The notes below the pieces were generated by a model that searched no databases, was not told where the DNA came from, and saw only the letters and a program-made list of their open reading frames with translations. Both the position numbers and the translations under genes were made by a program. This document shows positions 34,568 to 43,473 of a stretch of 64,000 nucleotides of DNA, piece by piece. Numbering within the stretch: position 1 is the first letter of the stretch; every line of letters starts with the position of its first letter. Origin of the DNA: Myxococcales bacterium (GTDB lineage Bacteria > Myxococcota_A > UBA9042 > UBA3505); assembly GCA_002728755.1 (NCBI GenBank), contig PBVT01000003.1, positions 16,767 through 80,766 on the forward strand, written 5' to 3'.

Positions 34568-36385
34568 CTAGGGAGCGCTGATCCTGTACGCTTCGATGTA
34601 GGAGGGGCCGCTGTCATTCCCACAGGTGTTCAAATACACCACATCATCATGAATCAATGGCATGGTGTATCGGAAACCAGGACCCTTCATTTTGGCGCTA
34701 ACCAGCTTTTTCCCATCGGACACCCGAATGGCGTGGAGAGTCGCTTTCTTTCCCGGTCGTGCCGTCTCTACGACCCAGCCAACCTCTGTCTCCGACGCAC
34801 CATGGGAATGCAACTGTAGCCTTGAGGGGTGACGACGGAAACGATCGACGGCCTCCGACGTAGCAAAGTCCGGATACGTCCAGAAAGGCGCAAAGCGTGG
34901 GGTGTCGTTTTCAATTACAATACGTAGACCAACGATGCCGGCCGGATGGGTATTATCTCCCATGAAGGTAGGGACGAGCACTACGGGTTCATCCCCTACA
35001 TTTGTCAGGGTGGGCTGGGTGACGGACATACCGGCCCAGTACCAGATACATTGATCGCCGGGCACACCACATTGTTCTACCATTTTATGCCGGTCATACA
35101 TGGTGCCCAGATGATCCGCATCGACGAGGTAGATATGACCATCTTTGGTCGGGTATGCGAGCACATTGATGCCATTTTGTAGGGCGATATATACGGGCGT
35201 GCTTCCGCCAATAAAGTCCAGGAGACCCCAGCATTCAAATAAGGTCATCCCCTCACAGCGACCGTCCGCAGGATCGGGTCGGCTTTGTCCGGGTAGAAGT
35301 CGAGGAATGAAGAGATTGGAGCACGACTGTATACAGCTCAGGGAGGGCGCGTCCGGATCGAAGTCGCTACAGAGATCCGGGTCACAACCCGGATCAAAAT
35401 CCAAACCAGGGCCTGTCTTGATCAATGTGTTGGCGTAATCCTGTCGATTCAGGTCGAGCTGACCGTTTCCGGGTGCCAGCAACAGACTATAGTTTGCTTC
35501 ATCCTGGATAACTAATGGGCCAGATGGTGCCCATAGCCCGCCTCCACATAGGCGGCTCTTGGAGCCCGATACATTCGTTTGGCCACAGTCGGATTCAGGG
35601 GTTGTGCAGAAGGTTGCCGAGACAGCCGCCTCGCTCCCTCCTGCCCGCCAGGCATCCAGATCTATTTCGAACGCCCAACCATGCCAGGGCTGAATATCTC
35701 TACCATTTCCAAAAGTTATATATGCTCGGCCCAGGTCATCACCTTCCTCTTTACCATGTACAATCGCGGAACGCCCCAGAGCATACCTGGCCTGGAATTC
35801 AACCATGCCTGTTCCAGCGGAGTCGGGTACGGACGTCGCCAGGTCGATCAGAGGGAAGTCGGGGTGAAGGTCTCGCGTAATCAGATCGACGACAACGACC
35901 CGGTGACGGATCCGATGATCCATGACGGTATGACTGTTGGAGCCGGGCTCCTCCCCCTCTGGTGTCGGCGTTGTATGGTAGGTCAGTACCATCAAATCAT
36001 CCAGGATAAGCGGTGTGGCAAGACCGAAAGGATCTTCACCAGTGGGAGCAGGCACTAGAAAAGACCAGACCTCGTCACCGGTCTCGAGATCTAGACCAGC
36101 GATAGTTCCTCCTCCTTCAAAGATCAGAAGCAGAGGACCACTACCATCGTCGTACAGTATGGGAGAGGCGAACATACAGCCTGCATAGGATTTCCCGGGA
36201 TTGTCGTTCGTGGGAAACAATCGCTCCAGGGTCAGGGTCTCCACGGATATATCCGCGTCGTTCCCTGTGCCGGTATCTGTTCCCATGCTCTCAGACGAAC
36301 TACAGGCAGCCAGTAGGATAAGAAACGCCAGCCTCAGATATGGGTGTTTCAAGGTTGACCGAAGAAGAGTGGTAATCCGATTCAT
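34568..36385 (-). CDS. Large exported lipoprotein, probable PQQ-like beta-propeller
   Basis: The 605-residue product has a signal peptide ending in LLAAC, a lipobox. The mature part is Asp/Gly/Thr-rich at first, then shows PQQ-like repeats: SPILYDDGSGPLLLIFEGGGTIAGLDLETGDEVWSF is the clearest, with LVDADHLGTMYD, TPVYIALQNGINVLAY and MPLIHDDVVYLNTCGND later. Many cysteines, some in clusters (CDPDLCSDFD, SCIQSCSN), suggest disulphides. The closest type is an outer-membrane or extracellular propeller with unknown ligand. The neighbouring cytochrome-like lipoprotein raises the possibility of a redox pair, but the genes are convergent, so this is only speculation. Confidence 0.68.
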   Translation of the reverse strand: MNRITTLLRSTLKHPYLRLAFLILLAACSSSESMGTDTGTGNDADISVETLTLERLFPTNDNPGKSYAGCMFASPILYDDGSGPLLLIFEGGGTIAGLDLETGDEVWSFLVPAPTGEDPFGLATPLILDDLMVLTYHTTPTPEGEEPGSNSHTVMDHRIRHRVVVVDLITRDLHPDFPLIDLATSVPDSAGTGMVEFQARYALGRSAIVHGKEEGDDLGRAYITFGNGRDIQPWHGWAFEIDLDAWRAGGSEAAVSATFCTTPESDCGQTNVSGSKSRLCGGGLWAPSGPLVIQDEANYSLLLAPGNGQLDLNRQDYANTLIKTGPGLDFDPGCDPDLCSDFDPDAPSLSCIQSCSNLFIPRLLPGQSRPDPADGRCEGMTLFECWGLLDFIGGSTPVYIALQNGINVLAYPTKDGHIYLVDADHLGTMYDRHKMVEQCGVPGDQCIWYWAGMSVTQPTLTNVGDEPVVLVPTFMGDNTHPAGIVGLRIVIENDTPRFAPFWTYPDFATSEAVDRFRRHPSRLQLHSHGASETEVGWVVETARPGKKATLHAIRVSDGKKLVSAKMKGPGFRYTMPLIHDDVVYLNTCGNDSGPSYIEAYRISAP

Positions 36386-36421
36386 CCGGACTTCGTACCG
36401 GATTCAGAAGCGAGAAACAAC

Positions 36422-36772
36422 CTAGCCTAGAAGAGCGTTTATTTTGGCCGCACAGATGAAATCATTTTCCGTCAATGCGTTGATGGCATGTGTCTGATAA
36501 CTTATGCCACAACAGCGATAGCTGACCGTTAGATCGGGGTGGTGGTTTTCACTTTCTGCGACCCAGGCGACAGCGTTCACGAATGCCATGGTCTCTTTGA
36601 AGTTTTCAAAGGTGAAGGTTCTGGAGATGACGGTTTGGGATTCGTTGAACTCCCAACCCTCTACTTGTTCAAGATACCTCTCTGCCATCTCATCGGTAAG
36701 TGGGTCGATGTCTCCTTCGCAGGCGATACAACGCTTCTCGATTAGCCTCGTTCCCAACCACTGTTCTGTCAT
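36422..36772 (-). CDS. phhB: 4a-hydroxytetrahydrobiopterin dehydratase (PCD/DCoH)
   Basis: The 116-residue protein dehydrates 4a-hydroxy-tetrahydropterin, recycling the cofactor of aromatic amino-acid hydroxylases. The family motif is perfect: ESENHHPDL, then Tyr, His and Asp at the spacing expected in the E-x3-H-H-P-x5-Y-x9-H-x8-D pattern. The N-terminal CIACEGDIDPLTDEM extension is also common in bacterial members. No phenylalanine hydroxylase gene is next to it in this window, as is often the case in bacteria where PCD has a solitary position. It ends 36 bp before the large lipoprotein start. Confidence 0.94.
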   Translation of the reverse strand: MTEQWLGTRLIEKRCIACEGDIDPLTDEMAERYLEQVEGWEFNESQTVISRTFTFENFKETMAFVNAVAWVAESENHHPDLTVSYRCCGISYQTHAINALTENDFICAAKINALLG

Positions 36773-36846
36773 GAAAACCTCCGAACGCCGTTTCCCAGCG
36801 TTATGGAGAAAGCATACTCGACAGGATTCCTATTTGGCGAGGCCTC

Positions 36847-36887
36847 AAAAAAAAACACCCGAATCAACCGCAGTTGACTCGGGTGTT
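36847..36887 (-). terminator. Rho-independent terminator after tRNA-Glu
   Basis: On the minus strand a 15-bp stem with one mismatch is formed by the arms at 36873-36887 and 36854-36868 (AACACCCGA...TCAAC type), with a 4-base loop, followed by a run of nine T residues (plus-strand A at 36847-36855). It begins three bases beyond the encoded CCA end of tRNA-Glu. This is the clearest intrinsic terminator in the window. Confidence 0.93.
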
Positions 36888-36889
36888 TA

Positions 36890-36966
36890 TGGTGACCCCA
36901 ACGGGATTTGAACCCGTGTGACCAGCTTGAAAGGCTGGCATCCTGACCTGGCTAGACGATGGGGTC
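36890..36966 (-). tRNA. tRNA-Glu (UUC)
   Basis: The minus strand folds into a full cloverleaf: acceptor GACCCCA pairs with TGGGGTC, and the anticodon arm CCAGC-CTTTCAA-GCTGG shows anticodon TTC for glutamate. The T-arm reads ACGGGTTCAAATCCCGT. The CCA end is encoded at 36892-36890. The tRNA proper is 36893-36966. Confidence 0.95.
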
Positions 36967-36986
36967 GTGAAAAGATCCGGGGGCGG

Positions 36987-37059
36987 TGAGGCGCCGGGGA
37001 CTCGAACCCCGCACCAACGGATTAAAAGTCCGTTGCTCTACCGGATGAGCTAGCGCCCC
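36987..37059 (-). tRNA. tRNA-Lys (UUU)
   Basis: The minus strand gives a 73-base cloverleaf: acceptor GGGGCGC pairs with GCGCCTC (one G-U), and the anticodon arm ACGGA-CTTTTAA-TCCGT shows anticodon TTT for lysine. The T-arm is CGGGGTTCGAGTCCCCG. The bases after the discriminator A read CCG, so a CCA end is not encoded and must be added by nucleotidyltransferase, unlike the neighbouring tRNA-Glu. It is 20 bp upstream of that gene. Confidence 0.95.
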
Positions 37060-37066
37060 GCTGGGG

Positions 37067-37089
37067 CTTCTAGCATAAGAAGCTAGAAG
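37067..37089. repeat. Inverted repeat upstream of the tRNA pair
   Basis: CTTCTAGC at 37067-37074 and GCTAGAAG at 37082-37089 form a perfect 8-bp inverted repeat with a 7-base spacer. It lies 8 bp before the 5' end of tRNA-Lys on the tRNA strand. It has no T-run. It could be part of a processing site in the tRNA precursor or an operator. The remaining 220 bp to the glycosyltransferase start shows no gene; only the 8-base palindrome CGTTAACG at 37265-37272 stands out. Confidence 0.4.
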
Positions 37090-37312
37090 ATGCGAGTCCT
37101 TTTTGGGGGGCACAAGCAATGGGCCAGCCGGGTTGTAATATTCGCCCGAATAAGGATTATGTCGCTGTCTTGAAATCCGTTTCTTGTGGATCTTCAGAGT
37201 AGAAGATAGTTTTCCCCAGCTTTTCCAGTTGTTCATTATACAGCTTTGCAATATTGAGCGTGAGCGTTAACGTTATCGGTCACTATGATGGACCAGGCGA
37301 CGAGTCGATAGC

Positions 37313-38116
37313 ATGTTTCTCGGTCATAAAATTGGTGTTGTTGTTCCTGCCCGGGATGAAGAACCTCTCCTTGGCGATACACTGCACAATATACCCGACT
37401 TCACGGACCATATTCTCGTTGTAGATGATGGAAGTGAAGATGGTACGGCAGAGGTCGTCCGTAGTTTTATGCACGTAGACGCGCGCGTAGAACTTCGTAT
37501 GCACCCAGAACCGGCCGGTGTGGGTGGTGCAATTCTGGCTGGGTATCAGGCTCTCTACGAAAAGGGATGCGACGTTGTCGCTGTCATGGCGGGCGATGCG
37601 CAGATGGATCCAGCGGATTTGAGCGCAATTATTCGACCGATCTGCGAAGACAGAGCCGATTACGTGAAAGGTGACCGATTCGCCCACGATGCCGTATGGA
37701 CAACGATGCCCTTTGACCGGATGTTCGGTAATCTGGTTTTGACCTGGGTCACGCGCGGGGTGTCGGGGTATGCGAAACTCAGGGACGCGCAATGTGGTTA
37801 TACGGCCATACGGTCGACCTTGATACCCAGTTTGATGGAACACCCGGTTCATCCAGGCTACGGTTTTCCAAATGCACTTCTAGCCCATCTGGGGGTGCTC
37901 GGTGTACGCCTTGAGCAAGTCTGTGTGCGGCCGGTCTACGGAAGCGAACGCAGTGGCTTGAACCTGGGGAATGTGCTGCGAACCTACCCAGGAGTTTTAT
38001 GGAAAGCGTGGCGATTCCGTAAGACGCATCAAAGAGAGGGTGATGGGAAGGTTGATAGCTCACCGGAGCCGGTGGACGTATCCTCCAACGCTGATGTTGG
38101 GGCGATACACCATTGA
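37313..38116 (+). CDS. Family 2 glycosyltransferase
   Basis: This 267-residue protein has the GT-A fold of inverting family 2 enzymes. It starts KIGVVVPARDEEPLLGDTL, contains VVDDGSEDGTAEVVRSF and the metal-site motif GDAQMDP, and later DAQCGYTAIR. The size and motifs resemble dolichyl-phosphate-mannose or UDP-glucose type undecaprenyl transferases without the C-terminal membrane helices, so it is probably cytoplasmic or membrane-peripheral. The donor and acceptor are unknown. Its stop overlaps the next gene's start by 4 nt (ATGA), so the two act in one pathway, most likely envelope polysaccharide or lipid glycosylation. Confidence 0.9.
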   Translation: MFLGHKIGVVVPARDEEPLLGDTLHNIPDFTDHILVVDDGSEDGTAEVVRSFMHVDARVELRMHPEPAGVGGAILAGYQALYEKGCDVVAVMAGDAQMDPADLSAIIRPICEDRADYVKGDRFAHDAVWTTMPFDRMFGNLVLTWVTRGVSGYAKLRDAQCGYTAIRSTLIPSLMEHPVHPGYGFPNALLAHLGVLGVRLEQVCVRPVYGSERSGLNLGNVLRTYPGVLWKAWRFRKTHQREGDGKVDSSPEPVDVSSNADVGAIHH

Positions 38117-39276
38117 AGATGAAGAGGTCGAAGAAACCCAGATTTACTCTGGTGACCTCCTCGTATCCGGCCTTTATGGCCCCTCACGCGGGCTGTTTTG
38201 TGCAAACTCATGTGCGCGCTTTGAAGCGACAGGGTTATCAGGTGGAGGTTATCCGACCCGGGCCGGCCGACCCGGTACAAGAGGAACCGGCCGATACGAT
38301 TCATCAGGTGCCGATTCGTCGGAACAATCCAGGTAGCTTCTTACGGCAGGGCTTTCCCGAAGCTTTTGCCAGGAATCCAATACGTGCGAGCTGGGATTTT
38401 GTCCGTTGTGTGCGTGGTATGACTCGTACACTCGCACGGGTTGGGCCTTCGTCAGACTGGTTGATGGCGCATTGGGCTGTTCCGGCTGGTTTGGCATGCC
38501 TGGGGTATTTTCGAAAAACGCCTGGGGCCTCGCAGAAACTGATTACCTGGGTACATTCGAGTGATGTATACGCGCTTGAGAGGCTACCAGCGGGTAGTGT
38601 GTTAGCTCGTAATCTTGTGCGCAGATCCCATCTTGTTCTGGCGCCAAGTCGCGCCATAGCCGACCGGCTGGCCCACCGTGCAAAGGTAGATCCGGATGGG
38701 ATCCATGTTCTACATCCGGGGATTGAATACCCAGACACTGTGACACCGATTCCGGATGGCCCCTTACAGATCCTCTTTGTTGGGCGCCTTGAAGCAATCA
38801 AAGGTGTGGATGGATTGTTTGAGCTTCTCCGCCAGCATACGGACTGGCGGCTGGTGGTGGTGGGAGACGGCACGGAGCGGTGTCGATTAGAACAGGCGGC
38901 TGCTGACCTGGACAATGTTGTGTTTCTTGGGGCGGTCCCGCCAGAGCGTATCCCGGAACACCTGGCTTGTGCACATGTCCTGGTATTGCCCGGCTCCGCT
39001 CGCTCTCGACGAACGGAAGGTCTTCCTACGGTATTATTAGAGGCGATGGCGGCTGGACGAGCTGTCGTCGCGGCCGATACCGGTGGGGTAGGAGAGCTTG
39101 TTGATACCAGGGTAGGAATGTTGGTTGAGCCAGGTAATAGTCACCAGATGAATGACGCACTGGAGCAACTGGATGGAGACCGGGAACGGTTACGTGCCTG
39201 TGGACATGCGGCACGAACCCGGGCTCAAAACTACGCCGCGGACCATGTCGCTACCCAGATGTTGGGGTATTTATAG
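38113..39276 (+). CDS. Family 4 glycosyltransferase
   Basis: The 387-residue protein has the two Rossmann domains of GT-B enzymes. The N-terminal half has FTLVTSSYPAFMAPHAGCFV and HVRALKRQGYQVEVI, and the C-terminal half has LQILFVGRLEAIKGVD, VVVGDGTERCRLEQA, VLVLPGSARSRRTEGLPTVLLEA with the retaining-enzyme E-x7-E pair, and VVAADTGGVGELV. It probably transfers a sugar from a nucleotide donor in the cytoplasm. It is translationally coupled to the GT2 gene. A 400-bp intergenic region separates it from nrdJ. Confidence 0.93.
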   Translation: MKMKRSKKPRFTLVTSSYPAFMAPHAGCFVQTHVRALKRQGYQVEVIRPGPADPVQEEPADTIHQVPIRRNNPGSFLRQGFPEAFARNPIRASWDFVRCVRGMTRTLARVGPSSDWLMAHWAVPAGLACLGYFRKTPGASQKLITWVHSSDVYALERLPAGSVLARNLVRRSHLVLAPSRAIADRLAHRAKVDPDGIHVLHPGIEYPDTVTPIPDGPLQILFVGRLEAIKGVDGLFELLRQHTDWRLVVVGDGTERCRLEQAAADLDNVVFLGAVPPERIPEHLACAHVLVLPGSARSRRTEGLPTVLLEAMAAGRAVVAADTGGVGELVDTRVGMLVEPGNSHQMNDALEQLDGDRERLRACGHAARTRAQNYAADHVATQMLGYL

Positions 39277-39410
39277 GGCCAACCCCAAGATGTCGTAGTT
39301 TTTTTCGCTAAAGAACCAAAAAAATGTCCGATTCGATCCTAGTGGCGAATGCTCGTCTTTTGCCCGCCGTAGGGCGTTTTATGTGTTCTTTGGGGATAAA
39401 TTAGTTTTTG

Positions 39411-39464
39411 TTGACTCCTACTACATCTTGCGTAATTTTGGCGACACACCACAAGATGTTGTAT
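39411..39464 (+). promoter_or_regulatory. Candidate nrdJ promoter with NrdR-like box
   Basis: TTGACT at 39411-39416 is followed, 16 bases later, by TAATTT at 39433-39438, a weak sigma-70-type promoter. CCACAAGATGTTGTAT at 39449-39464 then lies near the predicted start of transcription. It resembles the palindromic NrdR box (ACACWATATWTTGTGT type) that represses ribonucleotide reductase genes. A further TTGTGT half-site lies about two turns downstream at 39479-39484. Within the whole intergenic region 39277-39677 no gene and no B12 riboswitch were recognised. Confidence 0.45.
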
Positions 39465-39481
39465 GTTGTAAACATGTGTTG

Positions 39482-39611
39482 TGTGGAAAACCAAAGGGTA
39501 TCTTGTGGAGAAATTCGGAGGACAATGTTCGATTGATTGACGTATCCGCTTTCGGCTCGCTCGGTGCCGTGTGGAAAAGTCATAAAAATGGGCAGAACTT
39601 CTTGTGGATAA
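39482..39611 (-). promoter_or_regulatory. Four co-oriented DnaA-box-like sites upstream of nrdJ
   Basis: On the minus strand the sites read TTTTCCACA (39482-39490), TTCTCCACA (39504-39512), TTTTCCACA (39570-39578) and TTATCCACA (39603-39611). The last is a perfect match to the DnaA consensus TTATNCACA; the others differ at one or two positions. Their starts are 22, 66 and 33 bases apart, all multiples of 11, so they face one side of the helix. DnaA control of ribonucleotide reductase genes is known in E. coli. The match to DnaA and the role here are inference. Confidence 0.5.
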
Positions 39612-39677
39612 GAACAAGTTTAGGAAACAAAAACAGAAAATAGTGAACACGCTGAGAGCATACGGAGGGCAAAGAAC

Positions 39678-42600
39678 ATGAAGGTGAAACGACGCTTTAC
39701 AACGGCAGGGGCCGACCCACTTAAAGAGGTACGGTTCGAAAATAGAAGTAGTCGAATCACAAATCCCGACGGTTCCGTCGTGTTTGAGGCAGAAAATATC
39801 AGTGTTCCGAAGGCATGGTCGCAGGTCGCTGTAGACGTGATCGCCCAGAAATATTTTCGGAAAGCTGGCGTTCCGGTCAAAACGCAACCGGTTCCGGAGA
39901 AGGGTGTTCCAGAGTGGTTGTGGCGAAGTGAGCCGCACGCTGATTTAGCCGATTTGCCGGAAGAAGAGCGTACCGCCGGTGAGATGGACGCGCGTACAGT
40001 GTTCCACCGCCTCGCCGGGTGTTGGACGTACTGGGGTTTCAAGCATAACTATTTTGATACCGAAGACGACGCGTTGGCCTTCTACGACGAGATGATGTTC
40101 ATGTTGGCCAGCCAGTATGCTGCGCCCAATAGCCCGCAATGGTTCAACACCGGGCTGAACTGGTGTTATGGAATCACCGGGCCTGCGCAAGGTCATCATT
40201 ATCCGGACCCGGTTACGGGCGAGATCAAGCGTAGCACCAACGCATACGAGCACCCACAGCCTCATGCGTGTTTCATTCAGTCTATATCCGATGATCTGGT
40301 CAATGAGGGCGGGATCATGGATCTTTGGACCCGTGAAGCCCGAATCTTCAAGTATGGAAGTGGTACGGGCACGAACTTCTCGTCTTTGCGTGGCTCGGGC
40401 GAGCCCCTCTCTGGCGGTGGGAAGTCTTCCGGTTTAATGTCCTTCCTGCAGATTGGCGACCGTGCAGCTGGAGCGATCAAGAGTGGTGGAACCACACGTC
40501 GCGCTGCGAAGATGGTGACTCTCGATGTGGATCACCCAGATATCGAAGCCTTCATTAATTGGAAGGCCCGCGAAGAGCGTAAAGTGGCATCTCTCGTTGT
40601 TGGTTCTCGTCTCTGCAACAAGCATATGAACGCAGTGCTTCGTGCCTGCGGTCCAGACGCAGACGCGGAAGTCAAAGATACAGACGATGTCAGGAATCCA
40701 CGAAAAAACCGAGCTCTTCGGTCCGCTATCTGGACAGCACAAGAGGTCGGAATTCCGAAAAACTATGTCCACCGTGTTCTTCAGCTTGCGGAGCAGGGAT
40801 ATACCTCCATTGAGTTCGAGCAATACGACACGGACTGGAATAGTGAGGCCTACGCGACCGTCAGTGGTCAGAATAGCAACAACTCTGTCCGCGTAAGTCA
40901 GGACTTCCTGGAGGCCGTGGAGACGGATGCCGATTGGCGGTTGAAGCGCCGTGTCGATGGCAAGACCTCGAAGGTTCTTCGAGCGAAAGAACTATGGGGC
41001 CAGATCAACGACGCAGCATGGTCTTGCGCTGACCCTGGCCTGCAATTCGATACAACAATTAACGAATGGCATACGTGTCCAACATCTGGTCGGATCAATG
41101 GTTCGAACCCCTGTTCGGAATATATGTTCCTGGATGATACCGCATGTAATCTCGCGTCACTCAACCTGCTTCGTTACTACAACCCCACTCGTGGGACGCT
41201 TGAGATCAAGAATCTGGAGCATGCCTGTCGACTTTGGACGATAGTGCTTGAGATCTCAGTGCTTATGGCACAGTTCCCGAGCCATAAGATCGCGGAACTC
41301 TCGTACCGGTATCGTACCCTTGGGTTGGGCTATGCCAATCTTGGGACATTGTTGATGGTTCAGGGTATCCCCTACGACTCCAAAGAGGGGGTCGCGATCT
41401 GTGGTGCCATCTCCGCGCTTATGACGGGTATATCCTATGCGACCAGCGCTGAGATCGCCAAAGAGCAAGGTCCCTTTGCTGGCTATGAGCCGAACGCGGA
41501 TTCCATGCTTCGAGTGATTCGTAACCACCGGCGTGCGGCCTATAATGTGGAGAGTAGCGATTACGAATCCCTATCCGTAACACCGATGGGGATTGATCCA
41601 GAGTTCTGTCCGGAGCCTCTTTTGAAGGCCGCCCAGAAGGCCTGGGATAATGCGCTGAAAAAGGGTGAAAAGTATGGCTATCGCAACGCCCAATCTACCG
41701 TTATTGCCCCTACGGGTACGATCGGCCTGGTGATGGATTGCGATACCACGGGCATTGAACCGGACTTTGCACTTGTGAAGTTCAAGAAGCTTGCGGGTGG
41801 TGGTTATTTCAAGATCATCAATCAATCCGTACCTCTCGCCTTGAGTCGGCTTGGCTATACGGAAACCGAGTCGAACGCGATTATCGATTATTGCGTAGGG
41901 AAAGGAACTCTTAAGGGAGCTCCGGCCATCAACCACGACACGCTTGCGACCAAGGGCTTTGATGCCGAGGCGCTTGAGAAGGTGGAAGGAGCGCTTGGAG
42001 AGGCTTTTGATATCTCCTTCGCCTTCAACCAATACGTCTTGGGTGCAACGTTCTGTACCGATACCCTTAATATTCCCGAAGAGAAGTTGAGCTCCTTCGA
42101 CTTCAATATGTTGGAGTATCTGGGCTTCACCGAAGAGCAGATTCTTCAGGCCAATGATTATGTCTGCGGTCGAATGACGGTAGAGGGGGCACCGGGCCTG
42201 AAAGAGGAGCATGAAGCCGTGTTCGACTGCGCCAATCGCTGTGGTCGGTATGGTCAACGGTATATTAAGCCGATGGCTCATGTGCGAATGATGGGAGCGG
42301 CCCAGCCGTTCATCTCGGGCGCCATTTCCAAGACTATCAACCTCCCCAACGAGGCGACTGTAGAGGAAATCGGTGATGTGTATATGGCATCGTGGCAACT
42401 GGGCCTGAAAGCCAATGCATTGTATCGGGATGGATCAAAGCTGAGCCAACCATTGAATGCTACGGCGAATGATCTGTTGGATCTTGGTCAGGTGGTAGCG
42501 CCCGCGAAGAAGGCGGCGGAGAAGATTATCGTCAAATATCTGGCACGTCGTCGTTCCCTGCCATATCGCCGGGGCGGTTATACCCAGAAATCGGTAGTAT

Positions 42601-43286
42601 GCGGTCATAATGTATATCTACGCACGGGCGAATACGAAGATGGTAGCCTCGGTGAAATCTTCATTGATATGCACAAAGAAGGCGCTGCTTTCCGTAGTTT
42701 GATGAACTGCTTCGCGATCTCTATCTCGATTGGTCTCCAGTATGGGGTTCCATTGGATGAGTTTGTAGACGCCTTCTGTTTCACCCGTTTCGAGCCAAAC
42801 GGTATGGTCGTCGGAAATCCGTATATCAAGATGTCTACAAGCATCATTGATTATATCTTCCGGGAGTTGGCCATCAGCTATCTGGGACGCTCCGACCTTG
42901 CACAGGTCACACCCGAAGATGTTCGGCCAGATGCTTTGCACGCGCCCTCAGGTGGGACGTCTGATGAGCAGGCCGAGATTCTTGAGCTGGGCGAATTGGA
43001 GCGAGAGGCCGCAGACGTAGCACAGCAGACCGATATGTTCCGTCCGCAAAGTTCCCACCTCGAAGTGGAGATGACCGGTAAGGCGGCAGTCGGAGGCGGG
43101 TTCGCTGGACTTAGCGATCGGCTTCCCACGGCAGCCAATGATCAGGATGGTGCCGAACTTCAGGCTATGGCCCGGTTGAAAGGCTATGAGGGAGATGCTT
43201 GCACGGAATGCGGCAACTTCACCATGGTACGAAACGGGACGTGTCTAAAGTGCAACTCCTGCGGTTCCACAAGCGGTTGTTCCTGA
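39678..43286 (+). CDS. nrdJ: Vitamin B12-dependent (class II) ribonucleotide reductase
   Basis: This 1202-residue enzyme reduces ribonucleotides with adenosylcobalamin and works with or without oxygen. It begins in the manner of large class II enzymes ([19 protein letters not shown]) and shows [54 protein letters not shown] with active-site residues, and [21 protein letters not shown]. The C-terminus has the redox/zinc-type cysteines [22 protein letters not shown] and ends SGCS. GGAGGG at 39664-39669 lies 8 bases before the ATG. It is a single-gene unit, with a terminator-like hairpin after it. The cell must have or import cobalamin. Confidence 0.97.
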   Translation: MKVKRRFTTAGADPLKEVRFENRSSRITNPDGSVVFEAENISVPKAWSQVAVDVIAQKYFRKAGVPVKTQPVPEKGVPEWLWRSEPHADLADLPEEERTAGEMDARTVFHRLAGCWTYWGFKHNYFDTEDDALAFYDEMMFMLASQYAAPNSPQWFNTGLNWCYGITGPAQGHHYPDPVTGEIKRSTNAYEHPQPHACFIQSISDDLVNEGGIMDLWTREARIFKYGSGTGTNFSSLRGSGEPLSGGGKSSGLMSFLQIGDRAAGAIKSGGTTRRAAKMVTLDVDHPDIEAFINWKAREERKVASLVVGSRLCNKHMNAVLRACGPDADAEVKDTDDVRNPRKNRALRSAIWTAQEVGIPKNYVHRVLQLAEQGYTSIEFEQYDTDWNSEAYATVSGQNSNNSVRVSQDFLEAVETDADWRLKRRVDGKTSKVLRAKELWGQINDAAWSCADPGLQFDTTINEWHTCPTSGRINGSNPCSEYMFLDDTACNLASLNLLRYYNPTRGTLEIKNLEHACRLWTIVLEISVLMAQFPSHKIAELSYRYRTLGLGYANLGTLLMVQGIPYDSKEGVAICGAISALMTGISYATSAEIAKEQGPFAGYEPNADSMLRVIRNHRRAAYNVESSDYESLSVTPMGIDPEFCPEPLLKAAQKAWDNALKKGEKYGYRNAQSTVIAPTGTIGLVMDCDTTGIEPDFALVKFKKLAGGGYFKIINQSVPLALSRLGYTETESNAIIDYCVGKGTLKGAPAINHDTLATKGFDAEALEKVEGALGEAFDISFAFNQYVLGATFCTDTLNIPEEKLSSFDFNMLEYLGFTEEQILQANDYVCGRMTVEGAPGLKEEHEAVFDCANRCGRYGQRYIKPMAHVRMMGAAQPFISGAISKTINLPNEATVEEIGDVYMASWQLGLKANALYRDGSKLSQPLNATANDLLDLGQVVAPAKKAAEKIIVKYLARRRSLPYRRGGYTQKSVVCGHNVYLRTGEYEDGSLGEIFIDMHKEGAAFRSLMNCFAISISIGLQYGVPLDEFVDAFCFTRFEPNGMVVGNPYIKMSTSIIDYIFRELAISYLGRSDLAQVTPEDVRPDALHAPSGGTSDEQAEILELGELEREAADVAQQTDMFRPQSSHLEVEMTGKAAVGGGFAGLSDRLPTAANDQDGAELQAMARLKGYEGDACTECGNFTMVRNGTCLKCNSCGSTSGCS

Positions 43287-43311
43287 CCAACCTGGTCACG
43301 AACTGATTCGA

Positions 43312-43345
43312 GAAAGGCGATCTCCTGGAAAGGGGGTCGCCTTTC
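43312..43345 (+). terminator. Hairpin after nrdJ
   Basis: GAAAGGCGA at 43312-43320 pairs perfectly with TCGCCTTTC at 43337-43345, forming a 9-bp stem 26 bp after the nrdJ stop. The following bases GTCGTTTG hold only a weak T tract. It probably acts as a terminator or a 3' end stabiliser. The rest of the 188-bp gap before the transporter gene shows nothing clear. Confidence 0.6.
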
Positions 43346-43473
43346 GTCGTTTGAGGGGGAAACTTGGCGCTCGACGGTGGTGGAGACTCGAAGGGAACGT
43401 ACAGTCAGCGGCAGTTGACCTTCGATATACAAGCACGCTGGCGGTGGTATGATAGGGCAGGAACACCCTACGA

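Noticed and set aside
37283-37852. Minus-strand open frame of 189 codons
   Set aside because: Antisense to the GT2 glycosyltransferase, which has clear family motifs.
39277-39677. Cobalamin riboswitch before nrdJ
   Set aside because: No B12-box-like segment or matching paired elements were found, although class II reductases are sometimes under such control.
39339-39938. Minus-strand open frame of 199 codons covering the nrdJ upstream region
   Set aside because: It runs antisense into the conserved start of nrdJ, has unusual residue composition (His, Phe, Cys-rich) and no family similarity; the regulatory reading of this region is more convincing.
43415-43453. Promoter TTGACC ... TATGAT before the MlaF-MlaE gene
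   Set aside because: The spacer would be 27 bases, far outside the working range.
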